A stretch of DNA of 33,117 nucleotides from an uncultured Mediterraneibacter sp. (GTDB lineage Bacteria; Bacillota; Clostridia; Lachnospirales; Lachnospiraceae): NCBI GenBank assembly GCA_944384505.1, contig CALWTQ010000041.1:1-33117 (forward strand). The letters are read 5' to 3'. Under the pieces are notes generated by a model. That model had not been told where the DNA came from. It searched no databases and saw only the letters and a program-made list of their open reading frames with translations. Each line of letters begins with the position of its first letter. Within the stretch, counting starts at the first letter, position 1. This document shows, piece after piece, positions 15,282 to 23,758 of the stretch. A program made the position numbers and the translations under genes.

Positions 15282-16510
15282 TGGGAACATTGCTAGAGGG
15301 AATTAAAGTGATAGATCTGAGTCACCATATGGCAGGCCCGGTTACATCTCAGCGGCTCGGGGATATGGGAGCGGACGTGATCAAGGTTGAGCCGCTGGGG
15401 CAGGGCGAATGGATGCGTGTCCGTCCTATTGGAAACGGATGGGTAAGCAGCGAGATGAATACATCTTTTTTAAGCTGTAACAGGAATAAGAGAAGCCTGA
15501 CACTCAATCTGAAGAGCGGGGAAGGACATAAGATCATTATAGATATGATATCCGGAGCGGATATTGTGATTACTAATTTCAGGCCGGCAGTGAACAAACG
15601 CCTCGGGGTGGATTACGAGACGTTAAAAGAGATCAATCCGGGCCTGATCTACTGCTCGATCACAGGATATGGGCAGGATGGTCCCTATGAGAACAGGCCG
15701 GGGCAGGATCTGATCGTGCAGGCCCTCTCCGGAGTCGTGTGGAACGCGGGAGTGAAGGGCGGTCCGCCTGTCCCGCTGGGGACATTTGTAGCGGATGCAA
15801 TGGCAGGACAGAATGCGGCCCAGGGGATCTTAGGAGCTCTTTACTACAGAGAGAGAACCGGGAAAGGCCAGTTCATCGCCGTTGACCTTCTCTCAAGCCT
15901 GATTGAAGTGCAGACCCAGGAATATACGACTTATCTGAATTCCGGGCAGCTGCCCGAGAGGACCGGAGAACTGCTTGCTCATCCTCTGATCAACAGTCCT
16001 TATGGAATCCATAAGACAAAAGACGGCTATCTGGCTCTGAGTATGGCGCCTTTTGAAAAGCTGGCAGACGCCCTGGACTGTCCGGAACTGCTCAAATATC
16101 AGGCGTGGGAGGACGGGCAGATCTACAGGGATGAGATATTCAGGGCGACAGCGGAGGCAATTGCGAAGAAGACGACACAGGAGTGGATCGACCATCTGGT
16201 GAAAAAGGATGTATGGTGTTCGGAGGTGTTGACTTATCCGCAGGTTGCAGAGAACCCGCAGGTGAAGCATCAGGAGACATTCCGGGAGATGGAAAGTGAC
16301 GACTACGGAAAGATCCGGATCGTAAGCAATCCGATCCATTTCAGCGAGACTCCCGTGACATACAGAAGCGCCCCTCCGCTTCTGGGGAAGCATAACCGGG
16401 AGATCCTGGAAGAGTACGGATATTCTGAGGAAGAGATCGAGGAACTTGGAAAAAAAGGAGTGATCCAGCTCAGAGATAAGGAGGAGAAAGATGGAAACAA
16501 TCACCTATAA
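15281..16510 (+). CDS. Class III CoA-transferase, CaiB/BaiF family (first copy)
   Basis: A 409-residue enzyme moving CoA between carboxylic acids. Visible family features are GIKVIDLSHHMAGPVTSQRLGDMGADVIKVE, NRNKRSLTLNLKS, DIVITNFRPAVNKRLG, YCSITGYGQDGPY and GALYYRERTGKGQFIAVDLL. The likely catalytic aspartate is Asp172 in TFVADAMAGQ, close to Asp169 of formyl-CoA transferase and CaiB. Two adjacent ATGs are possible (15278 and 15281); the second has better spacing from GGAGG at 15270-15274. It is coupled to the preceding gene and overlaps the hydratase by 20 bp. The acid activated cannot be read from sequence; CaiB uses carnitine or crotonobetaine, but no BCCT transporter or acyl-CoA reductase is present here. 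Confidence 0.93.
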   Translation: MGTLLEGIKVIDLSHHMAGPVTSQRLGDMGADVIKVEPLGQGEWMRVRPIGNGWVSSEMNTSFLSCNRNKRSLTLNLKSGEGHKIIIDMISGADIVITNFRPAVNKRLGVDYETLKEINPGLIYCSITGYGQDGPYENRPGQDLIVQALSGVVWNAGVKGGPPVPLGTFVADAMAGQNAAQGILGALYYRERTGKGQFIAVDLLSSLIEVQTQEYTTYLNSGQLPERTGELLAHPLINSPYGIHKTKDGYLALSMAPFEKLADALDCPELLKYQAWEDGQIYRDEIFRATAEAIAKKTTQEWIDHLVKKDVWCSEVLTYPQVAENPQVKHQETFREMESDDYGKIRIVSNPIHFSETPVTYRSAPPLLGKHNREILEEYGYSEEEIEELGKKGVIQLRDKEEKDGNNHL

Positions 16511-17261
16511 AAAAGAGGGATATGTGGCAACGATCAGCTTTAACCGGCCGGAAAAGATGAACGCCATTACACCGGATATGATGGTACAGCTCTATGACTG
16601 TGTAGAGGCGATTAATGCGGATATGGATATCAGGGCCGTTGTGGTTACGGGAGGCGAGAAGGTATTCTGCGCAGGCAGTGATATAAAAAAGCTTGTAACC
16701 TATGACACTCCCTGGGACTTCCATAACAGGCAGAAGGACTATCCGACGTCGATTCGCCTGATCAGAAAGCCCGTGATCGCCATGGTGAACGGATACTGTC
16801 TTGGCGGAGGCCTGGAGATGGCGATCAGCGCGGACATGAGATATGCGTCAAAGACCGCGAAATTCGGCGCGCCGGAGATCAATCACGGATGGATCGGAGG
16901 GGGCGGAGGCAGCCAGATCCTTCCACGGCTTGTCGGCCCCGGACTGGCGGCGGAGATGCTTTTATCGGGCAGGACATATGATGCGGAAGAAGCGAAAGAG
17001 ATGGGGCTGGTAGACCGGCTCTTTGAGACCCCGGAGGAGCTGGAGGAGAAGACCTATGAGATGGCGCGGCTTCTGGCGTCAAAGGCTCCGATTGCGGCGC
17101 AGGTGATCAAGAAGGCGGTGAAAGTCTCCCAGAATATCGGCCTGGATGCAGGACTTGATTATGAGAATGAACTGGTTTACATCACTTTCAGCACTGAGGA
17201 CAAGGAAGAAGGCCAGAGGGCATTTATCGAAAAAAGAGAGCCTGTATTCCGCGGGAGATAA
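16491..17261 (+). CDS. Enoyl-CoA hydratase/isomerase family protein (crotonase fold)
   Basis: A 256-residue crotonase-fold enzyme. Oxyanion-hole segments are CAGSD (60-64) and YCLGGGLEM (102-110). Both acidic residues of a working hydratase are present: Glu109 in GGGLE and Glu129 in GAPEINHGW. It should therefore add water to, or remove it from, an alpha,beta-unsaturated acyl-CoA. The GWIGGGGGSQILPRLVG stretch resembles CaiD-like members, and the C-terminal helices (DYENELVYITFSTEDKEEG) are complete. It has AAGGAGG before the ATG and lies between two CoA-transferases, so the pathway is probably CoA loading, hydration or dehydration, and CoA return. The substrate is unknown. Confidence 0.93.
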   Translation: METITYKKEGYVATISFNRPEKMNAITPDMMVQLYDCVEAINADMDIRAVVVTGGEKVFCAGSDIKKLVTYDTPWDFHNRQKDYPTSIRLIRKPVIAMVNGYCLGGGLEMAISADMRYASKTAKFGAPEINHGWIGGGGGSQILPRLVGPGLAAEMLLSGRTYDAEEAKEMGLVDRLFETPEELEEKTYEMARLLASKAPIAAQVIKKAVKVSQNIGLDAGLDYENELVYITFSTEDKEEGQRAFIEKREPVFRGR

Positions 17262-17320
17262 GAAGAAACCGGGATAAGAAAGGAAGGACGATAAGAAGAG
17301 CCGGAAAATAAGAAAGGACG
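17258..17320 (+). repeat. Imperfect tandem duplication in the gap between hydratase and second CoA-transferase
   Basis: A 33-bp purine-rich unit (17258-17290, beginning ATAAGAAGAAACCGGG and ending AAGGACG) is followed by a 30-bp relative (17291-17320, beginning ATAAGAAGAGCCGG and ending AAAGGACG). Each carries ATAAGAA twice and an AAAGGA that could act as a Shine-Dalgarno. The actual ribosome site of the next gene, TAAGGAAG, follows directly. Confidence 0.65.
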
Positions 17321-17328
17321 TAAGGAAG

Positions 17329-18522
17329 ATGGAACAAATATTAAAAGGTGTGAAAATACTGGATTTTACACAGTATAAGGCAGGTCCTATGGGAACGCAG
17401 ATCCTGGGAGACATGGGAGCGGATATTGTCAAGATTGAGCGGTGCGGGGGAGGCGATCTGGAGCGAAGCTTTTCCGCGTTCGGCATGGTGACGGAAGGCG
17501 GGGACAGCCCGTTCTTTCTGGCGATGAACAGAAATAAAAAGAGCCTGGCGCTGAATCTGAAAACCCCGGAGGCCAAAGAGGTGATCTATAAGCTGGCAGA
17601 TGAAGCGGATGTGGTTGTTCAGAATTTCAGGCCGGGAGTATTGAAAAAACTGGGGTATGGATACGAAGACTTTAAGAAGATTAACCCGTCGGTCATCTAC
17701 TGCTCCAACAGCGGGTATGGGCTGGACGGACCGTATGTACAGAGGCCGGGGCAGGATCTTCTGGCACAGTCCATGTCCGGGCTGGTGCTGATGAACGGGA
17801 CAGAAGAGAATCCTGTGGCTGTAGCGACGTCTGTTGCCGACGCGGCGACAGCGCTGTACCTGTGCATTGCCATTCTGGGCGCCCTTTATCATAAGAAAAA
17901 TACCGGGGAAGGCCAGGAAGTCGATGTGGACCTCTTAAGCAGCACCATCGCCATACAGCAGGAGGAAATCAGCGCCTATCTGAACCTGAAGCCAAGGCCG
18001 GAATTCAAGCGGTCAAAAACAGGGCTTGCGGCGCCCTGGAATGGAGCTCCGTACGGGATATACAGAACTTCGGACGACAAGTTTATCGCACTGGGCGTTA
18101 TCCCGATGGAGAAGCTGGCAAAGCTGATCGATGAGCCGGATCTGGCAGAGTATAAGACTCTGGAAGAGTCCTTTGCGGCAAGAGATGAGATCAGGCAGGT
18201 TGTAGAGAAACATATCAGAGAGAATACACAGAAATACTGGGTGGACTATATGCTTTCATTTGATGTGTGGTGCGCGCCGGTCAATACATATGAAGAGATG
18301 TTAAATGACCCTCAGGTCGTCCACAATCAGAATATCAGAGAAATTGAACATCCGGAACTTGGCAGTATCGGGATCATAACAACGCCCATACGATATGCGA
18401 AGACTCCGCTGAAATACGATATGGCTCCGCCGCTTGTGGGCGAGCATTCGGAAGAGATACTGAAAAGCCTCGGATATTCCAAAGAAGAGGCGGCAGCTGT
18501 CATATCCAGACAGGAAAAATAA
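17329..18522 (+). CDS. Class III CoA-transferase, CaiB/BaiF family (second copy)
   Basis: A 397-residue paralogue of the enzyme at 15281-16510, aligned along its whole length: GVKILDFTQYKAGPMGTQILGDMGADIVKIE, NRNKKSLALNLKTP, VVVQNFRPGVLKKLGYG, YCSNSGYGLDGPY and GALYHKKNTGEGQEVDVDLLSS. The likely catalytic aspartate is Asp171 in TSVADAATAL. The two copies are clearly diverged, so they probably load different acids or act in opposite directions, rather than being a recent duplication. Family III enzymes usually form interlocked dimers, so a heterodimer is also possible. The start has TAAGGAAG at 17321-17328, directly before the ATG, with further purine-rich sites in the duplicated sequence upstream. 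Confidence 0.92.
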   Translation: MEQILKGVKILDFTQYKAGPMGTQILGDMGADIVKIERCGGGDLERSFSAFGMVTEGGDSPFFLAMNRNKKSLALNLKTPEAKEVIYKLADEADVVVQNFRPGVLKKLGYGYEDFKKINPSVIYCSNSGYGLDGPYVQRPGQDLLAQSMSGLVLMNGTEENPVAVATSVADAATALYLCIAILGALYHKKNTGEGQEVDVDLLSSTIAIQQEEISAYLNLKPRPEFKRSKTGLAAPWNGAPYGIYRTSDDKFIALGVIPMEKLAKLIDEPDLAEYKTLEESFAARDEIRQVVEKHIRENTQKYWVDYMLSFDVWCAPVNTYEEMLNDPQVVHNQNIREIEHPELGSIGIITTPIRYAKTPLKYDMAPPLVGEHSEEILKSLGYSKEEAAAVISRQEK

Positions 18523-18552
18523 AAAGGGAAGAGAGAGGAAAGGAGAAACAGT

Positions 18553-19944
18553 ATGGAATATGTAATAGGTGCTATTTTACTGCTGTCATTTTTCGGACTG
18601 GCATTTTACTGTGTCAAAGGATACAACCTGATGATGGGATTTATCATCATGGCAACACTGTGGACGGTCCTGCCAGTGGCCGGTTCATTTATAGCAAGCG
18701 ACAGCTTTATCGCGGCGAATCCGATTCTCCAGTTTGATTCGGACAATACAATCGTACAGGTGATTAATACGATCTTTCAGACGGCGCCTGAAGGATGGGG
18801 AAATATCCTGGTTAATATCTGCTTTGGTTCCTGGTTCGGACGCGTGCTTCTGGATACCGGCATTGCTTCCACACTGATCAGAAAGACCGTAGAGCTGGGA
18901 GGAGACAAGCCAATTGTGACTATCGCGCTGCTGAACATCGTATGTTCTCTCATCTTTACGGCTATGATCGGCGCAGGTCCGACAATCGCCATCGGCGTTA
19001 TCGTGCTTCCGATCCTGATGTCGCTGGGCGTGCCGAAACCCATCGCCATGTTTACCTTCATGGGCTCTGTGGCATCCGGCGTATTCTTAAACCCTGTAAA
19101 TTTTGCACAGTACCGCGCATATTTCCTGGCGACAGACGAAATGCCGGAGTTCAATGTAAACTGGTATGTAAGACACTGGGGCTGGGCTGCTATGGTGATC
19201 ATGCTTATTTGTGTTACTCTTCTTACGGCGATTTATTTAAAGAGAGCAAAGACGACCCGCTCCTGGGCGGCGCAGACAAAAGATGTAAGTGCACAGACAA
19301 GAAAGGATGCTCCGCTTTATACACTTATCCTCCCGGTTGTACCGGTTATTTTAAAGATCTGTCTGGACTTCTCAGTAATCGGAGGCTTTCTGCTCTGTGG
19401 TTTCCTTGCACTCTTCCTGTGCGGAAGAATGAAGGGCGGATTTAAAGAGTGCTGCCAGCTCGTGAACAAGCTGTACTATGACGGAGTTGTAGACACAGCG
19501 CCGCTGATCGGCTTCCTTCTCGTGCTGCCGATGTTTAACCAGTCTGCGTCTTACGCGTCACCGTACTTTGAAGTGCTTCTCGGGAATATTATGCCGAAGT
19601 CAGAGCTTACGGTCTGCATCATCTTCGCAGCGCTTCTGTTCCTCGGATTCTTCCGCGGACCGCTGACGCTGGTCGGATGTGGAGCTGCTACGCTGGGGGT
19701 TCTCTCCAGAGTGGGTTCCTTTACAGTACCGTTTTTGTATGGCGTATTTGCGATCCCGACGATTACGATCAATCACGGATGCTGTATCACAGCTTCCTGG
19801 GTGGCATGGGGACTGGCCTATACAAAAGTAGAGTCAAGAGACTATCTGAAACTGACGATACCAAGCGGGTATCTGAGCGGTATTATACAGTACGCGGCCG
19901 TATATCTGATGCTGGGAGGCCTCGGGGCGGCATGGATGCTGTAG
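18553..19944 (+). CDS. Membrane transporter of the ion transporter (GntP/CitMHS-like) type
   Basis: A 463-residue, very hydrophobic protein with about 11-12 predicted membrane segments, starting MEYVIGAILLLSFFGLAFYCVKGY. The half-repeats with re-entrant-like loops (IFTAMIGAGPTIAIGVIVLP in the first half; FFRGPLTLVGCGAATLGVL in the second) and the GSWFGRVLLDTGIASTLIRK segment resemble carboxylate transporters of the ion transporter superfamily (gluconate or citrate permease types). It most likely imports the organic acid handled by the CoA-transferases, by proton or sodium symport. AGGAAAGGAG precedes the ATG. It follows the second CoA-transferase by 30 bp, so it belongs to the same operon. 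The exact family is not certain; a DctM-like TRAP large subunit is an alternative. Confidence 0.72.
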   Translation: MEYVIGAILLLSFFGLAFYCVKGYNLMMGFIIMATLWTVLPVAGSFIASDSFIAANPILQFDSDNTIVQVINTIFQTAPEGWGNILVNICFGSWFGRVLLDTGIASTLIRKTVELGGDKPIVTIALLNIVCSLIFTAMIGAGPTIAIGVIVLPILMSLGVPKPIAMFTFMGSVASGVFLNPVNFAQYRAYFLATDEMPEFNVNWYVRHWGWAAMVIMLICVTLLTAIYLKRAKTTRSWAAQTKDVSAQTRKDAPLYTLILPVVPVILKICLDFSVIGGFLLCGFLALFLCGRMKGGFKECCQLVNKLYYDGVVDTAPLIGFLLVLPMFNQSASYASPYFEVLLGNIMPKSELTVCIIFAALLFLGFFRGPLTLVGCGAATLGVLSRVGSFTVPFLYGVFAIPTITINHGCCITASWVAWGLAYTKVESRDYLKLTIPSGYLSGIIQYAAVYLMLGGLGAAWML

Positions 19945-19983
19945 CGGCGGAAATGATACTTTTGGTTTAAAGCAGTGATATGA

Positions 19984-20028
19984 TATAATTAACATGATGC
20001 AGAGCTGTCACTCTGTGTCATGTTAATT
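19984..20028 (+). promoter_or_regulatory. -10 box and long palindrome before the DctP gene
   Basis: TATAAT (19984-19989) overlaps a 42-bp dyad. AATTAACATGA (19987-19997) is a perfect inverted repeat of TCATGTTAATT (20018-20028), and inside it CAGAG pairs with CTCTG around the loop CTGTCA. In RNA the two remaining positions are G-U pairs, giving an 18-bp stem. The -35 region (TTTGGT near 19961) is weak. It could be an operator over an internal promoter for dctP and the regulator, or a leader hairpin; no T-run follows, so it is not a standard terminator. Confidence 0.6.
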
Positions 20029-20062
20029 GTGTTTAGGGAAACTGCTTCAAGGGGATGACAGA

Positions 20063-21193
20063 ATGAGAAAAAGAATTTGGATATCCGGCATATGGATTCT
20101 GACGCTCCTGCTTACCGCGTGCAGCGGGAGAGGGGAGGGCGCAGGCACGGGCAGCCAAGTGCAGGACGAAACCGCGCGGGAAGGCGGGGCACAGAACGAA
20201 ATGACCCAGGAAGGCGATGTGCAGAACGGCGATGCGCAGAAGGGGACAGCTCAGGCGGAGGGCAGCGGGAAAGACCGGACGCTGATTCTGGCCCATATCC
20301 AGCCCGCCGATTCAGTGGCGAATGAGAGCCTGACCATGCTGGAACAGGAGATTGAAGCACAGGAGGATATCAGCCTTGGAATCGAGGTGTACCCGGACGC
20401 GGCGCTGGGCAGCGAGAGTGATCTGCTCAAGGGACTGTCGCTAGGGAGCATTGATATGGCTTTTATCTCGAATACGTTTCTGGAGCAGTATGAACCGCAG
20501 TTTGCGATTTTCAGTCTGCCGTATCTGTTCGAGAATTATGAACATGTCCACAGATATGTAGAGAGCGGCCTGGCGCAGGAGATGATGGAGCGGCTCACGA
20601 ATGATTATGATATAAGGGTGCTTGGCTTTTATGACCAGGGATTCCGGCAGATATGGAACAACGTACAGCCGGTGAGCACTGTTTCCGATCTGCGGGGAAT
20701 GCGGATCCGGGTTCCGGAGTCCGGCATATATGAGGCCACACTGGAGGCGCTGGGAGCGGAGACGGCCGTTCTGCCCTGGGAGGAGCTGTATACATCGCTC
20801 CAGACCGGCGTTGTCGACGGATATGAAGTATATCTGGAATCCGTAGTGGCCAACGGGACATATGCAGTTACGAAATACGGGACTCTGACGAACCACCTCT
20901 ATGCGGGAGGCGTTCTTCTGATCAACGAGGAAGTATATCAGAGCCTCTCAGAGGAGGAGCAGGAGAAACTGGCTTCGGCCGCGGCGTCTTCAGCAGAGTA
21001 TAACAATCAGGCCATTGTGAAAAATGAGGAAGAATATCTGAATACTCTGACAGAGGCCGGAGTGGAGATCAACAGCCTGTCTGGGGACGCCCTGGAGGAA
21101 TTTCGCGCGTCTGTAATGACGGTATACGAGGAGTATGGGGAAAGGGCAGGCGGTATGGATCTGATAGAGAAGGTAAGAGAGCTGGAAGAGTGA
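20063..21193 (+). CDS. TRAP-type DctP-like solute-binding lipoprotein (orphan)
   Basis: A 376-residue lipoprotein. The signal peptide ends in the lipobox LTAC with Cys20. A Gly/Glu/Gln-rich linker (about 21-72, with repeated EGxAQ- and DVQNGDAQ-like units) leads to the binding domain. DctP features are HIQPADSVANESLTMLEQEIE, GSIDMAFIS, FSLPYLFENYEHVHRYV, GFYDQGFRQIWNN, LRGMRIRVPES with the ligand-binding Arg, and LPWEELYTSLQTGVVDG. The binding domain is complete. No DctQ or DctM gene is in the window. It sits on the membrane next to a transporter of another class and immediately before a membrane-bound AraC sensor, so it may be a sensory receptor rather than a transport component. ATG 20063 is chosen because it begins the signal peptide and has AAGGGG upstream. 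Confidence 0.88.
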   Translation: MRKRIWISGIWILTLLLTACSGRGEGAGTGSQVQDETAREGGAQNEMTQEGDVQNGDAQKGTAQAEGSGKDRTLILAHIQPADSVANESLTMLEQEIEAQEDISLGIEVYPDAALGSESDLLKGLSLGSIDMAFISNTFLEQYEPQFAIFSLPYLFENYEHVHRYVESGLAQEMMERLTNDYDIRVLGFYDQGFRQIWNNVQPVSTVSDLRGMRIRVPESGIYEATLEALGAETAVLPWEELYTSLQTGVVDGYEVYLESVVANGTYAVTKYGTLTNHLYAGGVLLINEEVYQSLSEEEQEKLASAAASSAEYNNQAIVKNEEEYLNTLTEAGVEINSLSGDALEEFRASVMTVYEEYGERAGGMDLIEKVRELEE

Positions 21194-21216
21194 GGCGGGT
21201 TGAAGGGATGAACAGG

Positions 21217-23466
21217 ATGAGGAAATCAAGTATCTCCAGAAAAATATTTTTGCTGCTGATGGTTACATTTCTTTTGCTGATCGGAATCAATAATGTGGTG
21301 ATTCTGCGAGAAAACGTGAAAAGAGAAGAGCAGAAGACGGACGAGAGCAACGAGAACCTGATGCGTAAAATAAGCGATGTGACAGACCTTATTTTCAGTC
21401 AGATTGAGGAGCAGATGAATCAGACTGCTTTCTCGGAGAATGTGATGAATATGATGCTTATCCCGGAGTATGATGATTCTGAACGGAACTTCCAGGTGAC
21501 TCAGGCTCTGAGATCTCTTGTGCAGAGCAATGCCTACATCAGCTCTGCTTATCTGTATATTCCCTATAATGATAAGATATTTACATCTTCCCAGGAAATC
21601 ATAGACCTGGATGATTTCTCTGACAGAGCATCGGTGGAAGAAACGGCAGATGCAGGCACATCTTCAAACCGGATTCTGCGGGAGATGACAGGCAGCGGAG
21701 GAGAGACAGAACATCAGCTGACGCTCTTTCGGAACTATCCCAGCGAGGGAACGGGGAAAATGGGGCGTCTCATCGTGAACATCGATATGGAAAGCCTGTA
21801 TGCGAAAATTGTGGAAGGAATTGACGCTGCGGAGAACAGAATCCTTGTGACGGATGAGGAGAGCCGCGTCGTGCTGGCCGATGATACGGATTTTCTGGGA
21901 AAACAGTTCCGTACACAGGTGGGAGGCGAATACAGAGACGCAGAGGGAAGGTACACGGTATCTCAGAGATGCAGCTTTGGCGGCGGATGGACATACCTGC
22001 TGCTGGAGAATGCGGAGCTGGACACCGGGGAGGCGGCCGAGATCATAGCTCAGATCCTGGGGATATCGGTGCTGTTTTTCCTGCTGGGGATTGTCTGTAC
22101 AAGAGTTCTGGCGTATTGGATCTATAAACCGATCAAAAATCTGACAGATCTTGCGAAAGAATATTTCAAGCAGGCGGCAAACGGGAACAAAAATGAGTTC
22201 GACTTCCTGCAGACTGCATATACAGAGGCACGGGATACGATAGATACGATGGGCGCCTTTATCGAGAAGATCAAGCCGGACCTGCTGGGAAAGACGCTGG
22301 AGAGGTATTTAAAGGGAGAACCCATAGAAAAGCGTGAGACTGACCTGATCCGGGACGCATACACAGACAGTATCTTTGTGGTGTGTGTGCTGGAGCCGGA
22401 CCATGGCAGGGACATTATAATGAAGAGCGGCTCTAAGAGCGTGGAACGGGCTATTGAGAAAATCGGGGTAAAATTCCGGACGCAGTTCCCGGAAGGCTGT
22501 GTTTATTATTTTAGTCCCGGAGGCGTCAGGATGGCATTTATCCTCTGCGTGAAAGTGGAAGACGGCGAAGGACTGCAGGAGAAAGCCGTGCAGGAAGTGG
22601 ATTCCCTGGAGGCCGGGGAGGATTTCCCGTCTACGCTGAGCTATGCGGTCAGCGGGGAGGAAACCGGGATTGAGCAGCTGAGAGCAGCTTATCAGAGGAC
22701 GCTTATGCGGATCGAAGAGAAATTCTATTATGGAAACGGTTTTCACGCAGTGGAAGAGGACGAAGAGGTGCCTGGCACTCCGGAGAAAAACGTAAGGGAG
22801 GTTGTCGCGCCCGGCGCGAAGAGTGCGCTTGAAAGCATAAGGAAAGGGGACGTGGAGGCAGTCTCAGAAGCGGTGAAAGAGATATTTGGCAGTATTTACA
22901 AAAACGGATACTGCACAAAGGCAGAAGTGACAGAGGCATTGTCGGATCTGTTTAAAGATCTGCACCCTCTGGCGCAGGAAAAAGGGATCGATATACAGAC
23001 GCTCCGCGGCACGGCAGTTCCTCTTGAGGAAGAGGCGGCGGAACAGGAGACGCTGGAGGATATGGAGCGGTGGCTTGTGATCCTCGGAATGCGGCTGGCG
23101 ATGGAAATCGGCGCGGCGGACCGGAAGAAGTCAAACAAATATGTCGGCCGCATTGAGCGGTATTTGAACGAGAATTATTCAAACAGCGAACTGTCACTGA
23201 GTGTCCTGGCGGATCATCTGGGATTGAATACTGCATATCTGAGCAAAACATTTAAAGAGGGATTTGGTGAGAATTTTGTAGACTATCTGAATAAAAAGCG
23301 AATAGAAGAGGCGAAGAAACTTCTGCGTGAGACAAAGTATACTGTCAAGGAAATAAGCCAAAAGTCGGGATTTAATACAGTACAGAATTTCATGAGGGTA
23401 TTTAAAAAGCTGGTGGGAACTTCCCCGGGGATGTACAGGGAAGAGCATCTGTCAGATGAAGAGTGA
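21217..23466 (+). CDS. Membrane-anchored AraC family regulator (YesS-like one-component sensor)
   Basis: A protein of about 749 residues. One membrane helix (about 10-30, KIFLLLMVTFLLLIGINNVVIL) leads to an extracellular sensor domain (about 31-270, dCache-like by layout). A second membrane helix follows (about 275-300), then WIYKPIKNLTDLAKEYFK, a HAMP-like or linker region, a large cytoplasmic region, and a C-terminal AraC DNA-binding domain (about 641-744, LSVLADHLGLNTAYLSKTFKE and VKEISQKSGFNTVQNFMRVFKK). B. subtilis YesS and YtdP have this layout. Start choices are GTG 21190, ATG 21208 and ATG 21217; GAAGGG at 21202-21207 spaces best with 21217. It directly follows the dctP gene, so it probably reads the substrate outside the cell and activates the 14118 operon. 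Confidence 0.9.
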   Translation: MRKSSISRKIFLLLMVTFLLLIGINNVVILRENVKREEQKTDESNENLMRKISDVTDLIFSQIEEQMNQTAFSENVMNMMLIPEYDDSERNFQVTQALRSLVQSNAYISSAYLYIPYNDKIFTSSQEIIDLDDFSDRASVEETADAGTSSNRILREMTGSGGETEHQLTLFRNYPSEGTGKMGRLIVNIDMESLYAKIVEGIDAAENRILVTDEESRVVLADDTDFLGKQFRTQVGGEYRDAEGRYTVSQRCSFGGGWTYLLLENAELDTGEAAEIIAQILGISVLFFLLGIVCTRVLAYWIYKPIKNLTDLAKEYFKQAANGNKNEFDFLQTAYTEARDTIDTMGAFIEKIKPDLLGKTLERYLKGEPIEKRETDLIRDAYTDSIFVVCVLEPDHGRDIIMKSGSKSVERAIEKIGVKFRTQFPEGCVYYFSPGGVRMAFILCVKVEDGEGLQEKAVQEVDSLEAGEDFPSTLSYAVSGEETGIEQLRAAYQRTLMRIEEKFYYGNGFHAVEEDEEVPGTPEKNVREVVAPGAKSALESIRKGDVEAVSEAVKEIFGSIYKNGYCTKAEVTEALSDLFKDLHPLAQEKGIDIQTLRGTAVPLEEEAAEQETLEDMERWLVILGMRLAMEIGAADRKKSNKYVGRIERYLNENYSNSELSLSVLADHLGLNTAYLSKTFKEGFGENFVDYLNKKRIEEAKKLLRETKYTVKEISQKSGFNTVQNFMRVFKKLVGTSPGMYREEHLSDEE

Positions 23467-23561
23467 ATAACCGGACAGGTTTTGGACGCTGATTCGTCTT
23501 TGCGCATGCAGGTGGAGCGGGGCATGAAAAGTAATGTAAAGTTCCTTTTCACAGTAACAAC

Positions 23562-23592
23562 GTTAAGAAAATTTAGGTTAAGAAAATTTAAC
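23562..23592 (+). repeat. Tandem 14-bp direct repeat, possible regulator site
   Basis: GTTAAGAAAATTTA occurs at 23562-23575 and again at 23577-23590, a period of 15 bp. The second copy extends to a palindrome, GTTAA-GAAAAT-TTAAC (23577-23592). It lies in the 292-bp gap between the YesS-like gene and the phospholipase-like gene; tandem half-sites are a common arrangement for AraC-type proteins. The rest of the gap holds a possible -10 TATGAT at 23642 without a clear -35. Confidence 0.5.
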
Positions 23593-23758
23593 AGATCAAA
23601 CAGTGCGGACGTCTGGATTTTTTGTGCGGGATGTGTGATAATATGATACGAGTGTCAAAAGGTCACGCAGGCGGCTTCCGCACGAGGCAATCTGCGTATC
23701 ATGTATGTCAGAATACCTTTTGATGCCTTAATAAATACATGAGAAAAGGGGTAATCAT

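Noticed and set aside
17258-17320. CRISPR-like or VNTR array
   Set aside because: Only two imperfect units, no spacers and no cas genes; simple tandem duplication.
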